Below, one piece after another: positions 1 through 4,441 of a stretch of 5,888 nt of DNA (position 1 is its first letter; every line of letters begins with the position of its first letter). The DNA is taken from the NCBI GenBank assembly GCA_029059925.1, contig JAIDVA010000377.1, positions 1-5,888 on the forward strand, read 5' to 3'. The position numbers were made by a program, and so were the translations under genes. The stretch comes from Eubacterium sp. Lineage in GTDB: Bacteria; Bacillota; Clostridia; Oscillospirales; Acutalibacteraceae. Under the pieces are notes generated by a model. It made no database searches, was not told the origin of the DNA, and was given only the letters and a program-made list of their open reading frames with translations.

Positions 1-1
1 A

Positions 2-7
2 TATAAT
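2..7 (+). promoter_or_regulatory. Possible -10 box upstream of ymdB
   Basis: The hexamer TATAAT matches the sigma-A -10 consensus exactly and would place a transcription start near base 14, about 44 bases before the TTG start of ymdB. The matching -35 box would lie left of the window, so it cannot be tested here. The region is very AT-rich, so a chance match is quite possible, and ymdB could also be read from a promoter further upstream. Confidence 0.3.
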
Positions 8-57
8 ATGTAATAAAATGATAAACAGTTATTCAACATATAGAAAATGGTGCAAAT

Positions 58-831
58 TTGAAAATATTAGTAATCGGAGATATCGTATCTCAGCAAGGCT
101 GCGATTATTTAAGGCAGGAGCTGCCAAAGCTTAAGAGAGATCTTGGTGCTGACATCGTCATTGTCAATGGTGAGAATTCTGCTGTTGGCAACGGAATCCT
201 GCCGCAGAGTGCAATGCACATATTAGACAGCGGTGCTGATGCAATAACGCTGGGCAATCACGGTTTAAGACGTAGAGAAATATATGATTTTCTTGATGAG
301 GACAATCCTATCATCCGCCCTGCCAATTATCATTCATCTGCTCCCGGTCGCGGGTATATGATTATAGACAAGGGCTGTTACCGGGCAGCAATCATAAATC
401 TGCAGGGTACGATATATATGGAACCTGTTGAAAATCCTTTTTCGGTTATCGACAAAATAGTTGATAATTTAAAGGCACAGGGTATTAAAATAATACTCGT
501 TGATTTTCATGGTGAGGCTACTTCGGAAAAAAGAGCAATGGGCTTTTACCTTGACGGTCAAATTTCTGCTTTATACGGCACACACACGCACGTGCAAACA
601 AGTGATAATCAGATACTGCCAAACGGTACGGGATATATTACCGATATCGGAATGACAGGACCTTATTACAGCGTGCTCGGAGTAAAGCCTGAGTGTATTA
701 TCGAAAAGCTGAAAACAAATCTGCCTGTAAGATTTATCAATGAAGACGGACCTTGTGTTTTAGAGGGCTGTCTGTTTGAAATTGACAATAAAAGCGGAAA
801 AACAATCAACACCACTTTAATCAGGAGGTAG
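58..831 (+). CDS. ymdB: YmdB-family metallophosphoesterase (2',3'-cyclic-nucleotide 2'-phosphodiesterase family)
   Basis: This 257-residue protein has the usual length of the Bacillus YmdB/TIGR00282 family (about 260). These are cytosolic, di-metal enzymes that hydrolyse 2',3'-cyclic nucleotides; Bacillus YmdB affects biofilm and late-stage developmental choices. The expected metal and catalytic residues are all visible: Asp8 in IGD, Glu39-Asn40 in NGEN, Asn67-His68 in GNH, His151 in VDFHGEATSEK, and His176/His178 in GTHTHVQT, followed by the conserved TDIGMTGP. One oddity is that GNH is followed by GLRRREI, whereas Bacillus has TWDKKEI. The start is TTG at 58: in-frame stops lie at 19-24, no ATG or GTG start lies between them and 58, and the protein then begins MKILVIGD as family members do. 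Only a weak GGTG (49-52) serves as ribosome binding site. The next gene starts 2 bases after the stop, so the two are probably cotranscribed. It is unrelated to the E. coli macrodomain protein also called YmdB. The family call is very secure; the substrate is inferred. Confidence 0.93.
   Translation: MKILVIGDIVSQQGCDYLRQELPKLKRDLGADIVIVNGENSAVGNGILPQSAMHILDSGADAITLGNHGLRRREIYDFLDEDNPIIRPANYHSSAPGRGYMIIDKGCYRAAIINLQGTIYMEPVENPFSVIDKIVDNLKAQGIKIILVDFHGEATSEKRAMGFYLDGQISALYGTHTHVQTSDNQILPNGTGYITDIGMTGPYYSVLGVKPECIIEKLKTNLPVRFINEDGPCVLEGCLFEIDNKSGKTINTTLIRR
823..828 (+). promoter_or_regulatory. Strong ribosome binding site of the lipoprotein gene
   Basis: A full AGGAGG lies 5 bases before the ATG at 834 and directly abuts the TAG stop of ymdB (829-831). 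It fixes the start of the lipoprotein gene and places initiation exactly where ribosomes finish ymdB. It is much stronger than the site in front of ymdB itself. Confidence 0.85.
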
Positions 832-833
832 TA

Positions 834-2321
834 ATGAAAAAAAGATATATTGCTTTATTTTTAGCAATTGCAATCATTATCTCCTGCTTTGCAGGGTGCA
901 GATCAAATAAAAATGATACTCAGGTTACGACTGCTGTCGCTTCTACAGCTAAAGAGACAGATAATTCAACCTTTAAGCTGAGCTATACTCAATCAGACAG
1001 TCTTGATCCCTTCAAGGCTGAAACACAAAACAATCAGGTGCTTGCATCACTTGTTTTTGAATCACTTTTTGACCTTGATGAAAATTATGAGGCTGTAATC
1101 AATATTGCCACAGGCTACGCCTTTACGGACAAAACCACTTTAAGAGTTGATATTAACCCGACATTTAAGTTTTCAGACGGCAGCGAGCTTGACACTGAGG
1201 ATGTTGTTTATTCTATTAATGCAGCAAAAAAATCGCCTGCATACGGCAGCGGACTTACCTGTATATCATCAGCCTATGCTGACGGAAATTCAGTAATCAT
1301 CAAGCTGAATTATGCAAATCCGTATGCAGTTAATCTTTTAACCTTCCCTATTGCATCCATTCATGATGACGAGGACGGCTTCCCCGTCGGCAGCGGAAGA
1401 TATGTGTATAAAAACTCAAACGAAAAAACGGTATTAAAGGCTAATACACAAAATGGCTTTAATCCGTATTTAACTACAATAACGCTTGTTAATATTGCCG
1501 CAGCGGATTCAATCGACAACGCGGTAAACATAGGAAATATTTCATATGCCTTCAGGGACATGAGCAGCGACACATCAAAGCGTTTATCCTGTGCAAAAAA
1601 GCCTGTTGCTATGAACAATCTTGTTTTTGTCGGTATCAACTCAATGGGCGATATTACAGCAAATGCACAGATAAGACGTGCTATTTCACTTGCCATTGAC
1701 AGAACAGTGCTTGCGGAAAGTGCTTATTCAGGCTATGCAAGTATTGCTGCATCACCATTTCATCCTGATTTTAAGTCAATCGGAGATATAAAGCTGTTCG
1801 CAGAAAAGGCAGATACCACCACAGCTAAGCAGGCAGTCATACAGAGTGGCTATAGTAATGATAACCTTGCAATATCAATACTTACAGATAGCAATGAAAA
1901 TAAGGCAGCCTGTGCAAACCTTTTAAAAACACAGCTTGAGGCGGCCGGATTTTCTGTAAAAATTGAAAGCGTATCTGCTGAAGAATATATAAGACGAGTT
2001 GAAAATATTGAATTTGACTTATATATCGGCGAAATAAAGCTGAGTGACGATATGAGTCTTTATCCTTTCTTTGATTCAGACGGCGGTGCACGCTTCGGTA
2101 TTGATGATGAGGAAATGAGCTGCGATGATATATATATGCAGTATCTGTCAGGAGAGGTTGAGCTGGGAAAGTTCATACTCGCCTTTAATGATGAAATGCC
2201 TTATATTCCGTTGCTTTATAAAAAAGGGATGATATGCTACAGCAAGGCACTCAACGGCGATATGCAGGGCTATTACGGCAATTTCTTCTCAAATATTGAC
2301 AGCTGGAATTTTATTTCTTGA
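834..2321 (+). CDS. ABC transporter substrate-binding lipoprotein, peptide family 5 (OppA/DppA-like)
   Basis: This 495-residue protein is probably the extracellular, lipid-anchored solute receptor of a peptide-type ABC importer. It opens with a lipoprotein signal: basic MKKR, a hydrophobic stretch at about 5-20, and the lipobox FAGC with the anchoring Cys22. A Ser/Thr/Asp/Lys-rich linker runs to about residue 45. Family-5 landmarks follow in order: DSLDPF (55-60), FSDG...DTEDVVYSI (113-128), a GSGRYVYK turn (186-193), GINS...QIRRAISLAIDR (268-290) then a GYASIAASPFHPD-type stretch (300-312), a Rossmann-like LAISILTDSNENKAACANLL region (345-364), and MPYIPLLYKKG near the C-terminus (455-465). 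It has a single tryptophan (491), which is low for a family whose ligand pockets often use Trp. The ligand cannot be predicted; peptides are the default, but family 5 also binds nickel, sugars and opines. No permease or ATPase gene is adjacent, so it may serve a distant transporter or act as a sensor. No terminator is visible after it. Confidence 0.88.
   Translation: MKKRYIALFLAIAIIISCFAGCRSNKNDTQVTTAVASTAKETDNSTFKLSYTQSDSLDPFKAETQNNQVLASLVFESLFDLDENYEAVINIATGYAFTDKTTLRVDINPTFKFSDGSELDTEDVVYSINAAKKSPAYGSGLTCISSAYADGNSVIIKLNYANPYAVNLLTFPIASIHDDEDGFPVGSGRYVYKNSNEKTVLKANTQNGFNPYLTTITLVNIAAADSIDNAVNIGNISYAFRDMSSDTSKRLSCAKKPVAMNNLVFVGINSMGDITANAQIRRAISLAIDRTVLAESAYSGYASIAASPFHPDFKSIGDIKLFAEKADTTTAKQAVIQSGYSNDNLAISILTDSNENKAACANLLKTQLEAAGFSVKIESVSAEEYIRRVENIEFDLYIGEIKLSDDMSLYPFFDSDGGARFGIDDEEMSCDDIYMQYLSGEVELGKFILAFNDEMPYIPLLYKKGMICYSKALNGDMQGYYGNFFSNIDSWNFIS
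1226..1251 (-). terminator. Terminator-like hairpin on the antisense strand inside the lipoprotein gene
   Basis: Read on the - strand, CGCTGC, a 5-base loop, then GCAG-G-CG form a six-pair stem with one bulged base. One A and seven T follow (the + strand A-run is 1226-1232). This has the form of an intrinsic terminator but lies inside coding sequence, where AAA-AAA lysine codons supply the A-run. It may be chance. Confidence 0.2.
1423..1447 (-). terminator. Weak terminator-like hairpin on the antisense strand
   Basis: On the + strand, GTATTA (1431-1436) and TAATAC (1442-1447) are perfect inverted arms around a 5-base loop, and six A (1423-1428) precede them. On the - strand this reads as stem, CG, then six T. 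The stem is AT-rich and weak, and the whole lies within coding sequence, so function is doubtful. Confidence 0.12.
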
Positions 2322-2346
2322 TTTAAAGTACAATATGACATATAAT
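2318..2346 (+). promoter_or_regulatory. Sigma-A-type promoter of the asp23-fakA-recG operon
   Basis: A -35 box TTGATT (2318-2323, four of six consensus bases) is separated by exactly 17 bases from a perfect -10 box TATAAT (2341-2346). The -35 box overlaps the TGA stop of the lipoprotein gene. Transcription would start near 2352-2354, giving a leader of about 45 bases before the ATG at 2397. Box quality, spacing and position in the only sizeable intergenic gap make this the best promoter candidate in the window. Confidence 0.72.
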
Positions 2347-2353
2347 TAATATG

Positions 2354-2383
2354 AAGTATTGCAATAAATAAGCTAAGATACTT
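2354..2383 (+). other. Possible hairpin at the 5' end of the asp23 leader
   Basis: AAGTAT (2354-2359) and ATACTT (2378-2383) are perfect inverted arms; an inner GC/GC pair (2361-2362 with 2372-2373) could extend the fold around an AATAAATAA loop. The left arm begins at the predicted transcription start and the right arm ends one base before the GGAGGT ribosome binding site (2385-2390). It could stabilise the mRNA 5' end, but the stem is AT-rich and may be fortuitous. Confidence 0.3.
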
Positions 2384-2396
2384 TGGAGGTATTCTT

Positions 2397-2756
2397 ATGA
2401 TAAAGCTTGAAAATCCCAACGGATATATTGAAATAACAAATAATTATTTTGCTAATCTTGTAGGCAGAGCGGCACAAAGCTGCTTTGGCGTAACAGGAAT
2501 GGTAAGCAGTCCTTATCAGAATCTTAAGTCTGCTATCAAGGACAAAATATCACGTGATAATGAAAACTATGACCAGGGTGTGTCTGTAAAGAGTATAAAC
2601 GGCAATCTTACTATTGATTTGCACATTTCAGTTTCATACGGCGTCAACATCAGTGCTATTGTTGAAAGCATCGTTAACAAGGTAAGATACACCGTTGAGG
2701 AAGCCACTGATTTAAAGGTTTCAAAGGTCAACGTTTACATTGACGCACTTAACTGA
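2397..2756 (+). CDS. Asp23/Gls24-family protein (YloU-like)
   Basis: This 119-residue protein is essentially one Asp23/Gls24 (formerly DUF322) domain. It begins with the family's Gly-X-Ile-X-Ile pattern (GYIEIT, 9-14), then a helix leading to a GVTGM turn (31-35). It continues into the core strand VKSINGNLTIDLHISVSYG (64-82) and a long amphipathic helix, and ends with LKVSKVNVYIDAL. There is no signal peptide, membrane segment or long charged tail, so it resembles the short YloU type rather than the longer staphylococcal Asp23. Family members are small, often abundant proteins tied to cell-envelope stress or to membrane-anchored scaffolds; the YloU type has no firm biochemical role. It starts at ATG 2397, with GGAGGT six bases upstream, and follows its own promoter. 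fakA begins 20 bases after its stop, the same neighbour as in Bacillus (yloU-yloV). The family call is secure; function is unknown. Confidence 0.9.
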   Translation: MIKLENPNGYIEITNNYFANLVGRAAQSCFGVTGMVSSPYQNLKSAIKDKISRDNENYDQGVSVKSINGNLTIDLHISVSYGVNISAIVESIVNKVRYTVEEATDLKVSKVNVYIDALN

Positions 2757-2765
2757 TTACTGATT
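2752..2765 (+). repeat. Tandem heptamer ACTGATT x2 at the asp23-fakA junction
   Basis: Two exact head-to-tail copies of ACTGATT occupy 2752-2758 and 2759-2765. The first contains the TGA stop of the Asp23-family gene; the second abuts the GGAGA ribosome binding site of fakA (2766-2770). It looks like a small slippage duplication in the 20-base spacer. Confidence 0.7.
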
Positions 2766-2776
2766 GGAGATAAGAT

Positions 2777-4438
2777 ATGATAACAGGTTTAATGTTTCGT
2801 GATTCTATAATTTCTGCGGCAAACAACATTGCCAACAGCAGACAGGCGGTTGATGCCTTAAATATTTTCCCTGTTCCCGACGGTGACACAGGAACAAATA
2901 TGAGTATGACAATCAGCGCAGCTGCCAAGGAAATGGCTGCTCTTGCAGACAACTGTACTATTGACGAGGCATCGGCAAAATGCGCATCTGCTCTGCTCAG
3001 AGGTGCCAGAGGTAATTCGGGTGTTATTCTTTCGCTCATATTCCGTGGCTTTGCCAAAGGCTTTAAAGGTATCAAAGAGGCAGGTGCCAAGGATATCGCA
3101 AACGCTTTCAAGGAAGGTGTTGATGCAGCCTATAAAGCTGTTATGAAGCCCACAGAAGGAACAATACTTACAGTTATAAGAGAAGCTAAGGATGCTGCTG
3201 TAGAAATGGCTGAAATACAGGATGAGCCGCTCGAAGTAGGCTTTGCAGCACTTCAAGCTGCTAAAGAAGCTCTGGCAACAACTCCTGAGCTTTTACCGGT
3301 ACTTAAAAAAGCCGGCGTTGTTGATGCCGGCGGTCAGGGACTTGTACTCATTTTTGAGGGTATGGAAAGTGTATGGCACAATGGTGTCATTGTTCAGCCG
3401 TTGGATGGCTCAGGTGTAACACCTGTTGCTCCCGTTTCCAAATCAACTGTTGCGGATGCGTCTGACGATATTGAATTCGGATACTGCTCTGAATTTTTAA
3501 TTGAAAAGGCTGACAATGTGAAAGAAACCGATCCTCTCAAGCTGCGTGCCTTTTTGGAATCAATCGGCGACTGTGTTGTAGTTGTTGATGACAGTGATAT
3601 CATCAAGGTACATGTTCATTCAAATGAGCCCGGTAATGTTATCCAGGCGGCGCTTAAATACGGTCAGCTCATCAATATCAAGATTGACAATATGCGTTAT
3701 CAGCACGCAAATGCAGATGTAGGCGTTAAAGACGGCGATAAAGTCATTGAGCCTACTGTAACTGCGCCTGAAAATGACTATGGCTTTGTTGCAGTATGTG
3801 CAGGTGAAGGACTTGAGGAACTATTCACCGATATCGGTGCAGATGTAATTGTCAGCGGCGGTCAGACAATGAACCCGTCAACTGATGATATTTTTAACGC
3901 AGTTATGAACACACCTGCAAAAACAGTATTTGTATTACCGAATAACAAAAACATTATTATGGCGGCTGAACAGGCAATACCGCTTGCAGCTGACAGAGAG
4001 GTAAGAGTTTTACAGACAAAGACAATACCGCAGGGTATTTCGGCAATGCTTGCATTTGATGAAACTGCAGATGCTGACGAAAATCAAATGACAATGATGT
4101 CAGCAGCGCAGGCTGTTGAAACTGCTCAGGTTACCTTTGCCGCAAGAGACAGTGAGGTCGATGGCAGAGATGTTCATGAAGGCGAGATTATGGGCCTTTG
4201 CAATGGTAAAATCAAGTTCATTGGTAACGATATTGCAGATATTGCATACAAAGCAGCAGACAAGCTGTTCAGAAAAAATGAACATTCGCTCATCACACTT
4301 ATTTATGGTGAAGGTGTAAGTGAAGAGGATGCTGAAAAAGTAGCAGAAAAACTCAGTAAAAAGTATGGTGCAGATGTAGAAATCAGCACAGTTAACGGCG
4401 GTCAGCCAATTTATTACTTTATTATTTCCGTGGAGTAA
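2777..4438 (+). CDS. fakA: Fatty acid kinase catalytic subunit FakA (YloV-type, DhaL plus DegV-like domains)
   Basis: FakA uses ATP to phosphorylate a fatty acid presented by a FakB (DegV-family) protein, giving acyl-phosphate for membrane phospholipid synthesis. At 553 residues it matches the full length of Bacillus YloV and staphylococcal FakA. The N-terminal DhaL-type kinase domain (about 1-205) has FPVPDGDTGTNM (31-42) with metal-binding Asp35 and Asp37, RGARGNSG (75-82), a PTEGTILTV segment (125-133) and VVDAGGQG (181-188). A low-complexity linker follows (about 207-231). The middle domain keeps a Cys237/His279/His281 triad equivalent to the zinc-binding Cys/His/His of S. aureus FakA. 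The C-terminal DegV-like domain (about 340-553) carries SGGQTMNPST (360-369) and LPNNKNI (387-393). The start is ATG 2777 behind GGAGA. recG starts 3 bases after the stop. No fakB is in the window, so the partner must be elsewhere. The older name 'DAK-phosphatase/dihydroxyacetone kinase-like' is misleading for this architecture. Confidence 0.92.
   Translation: MITGLMFRDSIISAANNIANSRQAVDALNIFPVPDGDTGTNMSMTISAAAKEMAALADNCTIDEASAKCASALLRGARGNSGVILSLIFRGFAKGFKGIKEAGAKDIANAFKEGVDAAYKAVMKPTEGTILTVIREAKDAAVEMAEIQDEPLEVGFAALQAAKEALATTPELLPVLKKAGVVDAGGQGLVLIFEGMESVWHNGVIVQPLDGSGVTPVAPVSKSTVADASDDIEFGYCSEFLIEKADNVKETDPLKLRAFLESIGDCVVVVDDSDIIKVHVHSNEPGNVIQAALKYGQLINIKIDNMRYQHANADVGVKDGDKVIEPTVTAPENDYGFVAVCAGEGLEELFTDIGADVIVSGGQTMNPSTDDIFNAVMNTPAKTVFVLPNNKNIIMAAEQAIPLAADREVRVLQTKTIPQGISAMLAFDETADADENQMTMMSAAQAVETAQVTFAARDSEVDGRDVHEGEIMGLCNGKIKFIGNDIADIAYKAADKLFRKNEHSLITLIYGEGVSEEDAEKVAEKLSKKYGADVEISTVNGGQPIYYFIISVE
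3305..3331 (-). terminator. Intrinsic-terminator-like structure on the antisense strand inside fakA
   Basis: On the + strand, six A (3305-3310) are followed by GCCGGC (3311-3316), nine bases, and GCCGGC again (3326-3331). Because GCCGGC is its own reverse complement, the arms pair perfectly. Read on the - strand this is a six-pair all-GC stem, a 9-base loop and an immediate T6 tract, the classic Rho-independent form. It encodes the conserved KKAGVVDAGG of FakA, so coding constraint may explain part of it. It could stop antisense transcription, but no antisense gene is evident. Confidence 0.33.
4432..4435 (+). promoter_or_regulatory. recG ribosome binding site abutting the fakA stop
   Basis: GGAG lies in the last fakA codons, immediately before its TAA stop (4436-4438) and six bases before the recG ATG at 4442. 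The layout implies translational coupling of recG to fakA and supports ATG 4442 as the recG start. Confidence 0.7.
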
Positions 4439-4441
4439 ACC

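Noticed and set aside
588..595. Palindrome GCACGTGC in ymdB
   Set aside because: It encodes the conserved THTHVQ metal-binding stretch, so the palindrome follows from the protein sequence.
1361..1696. Open 111-codon frame on the - strand within the lipoprotein gene
   Set aside because: It lies wholly inside a well-supported gene on the + strand, its protein resembles no family I know, and its start has no convincing ribosome binding site. It is a shadow frame.
2290..2360. Terminator after the lipoprotein gene
   Set aside because: I looked for a GC-rich stem followed by a T-run on the + strand and found none; the short palindromes AATATT and CAGCTG do not form one.
2322..2396. Riboswitch or T-box leader before the Asp23-family gene
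   Set aside because: The spacer is only 75 bases, about 45 of them transcribed. That is too short for a known aptamer with an expression platform, and no T-box or terminator feature is present.
2749..3256. Overlapping - and + strand frames in the first part of fakA
   Set aside because: The + strand frame here encodes the conserved DhaL kinase motifs, so the other frames are by-products of its codon pattern.
4267..4283. Inverted repeat GTTCA...TGAAC around an A-run in fakA
   Set aside because: The A-run is the loop and does not follow the stem on either strand, so it is not terminator-like. It is also only five pairs in coding sequence.
3328..4405. Ten-base repeat CGGCGGTCAG at 3328, 3856 and 4396
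   Set aside because: All three copies are in frame and encode Gly-Gly-Gln in separate conserved parts of FakA, with the same favoured codons. It is a coding coincidence, not a DNA repeat element.
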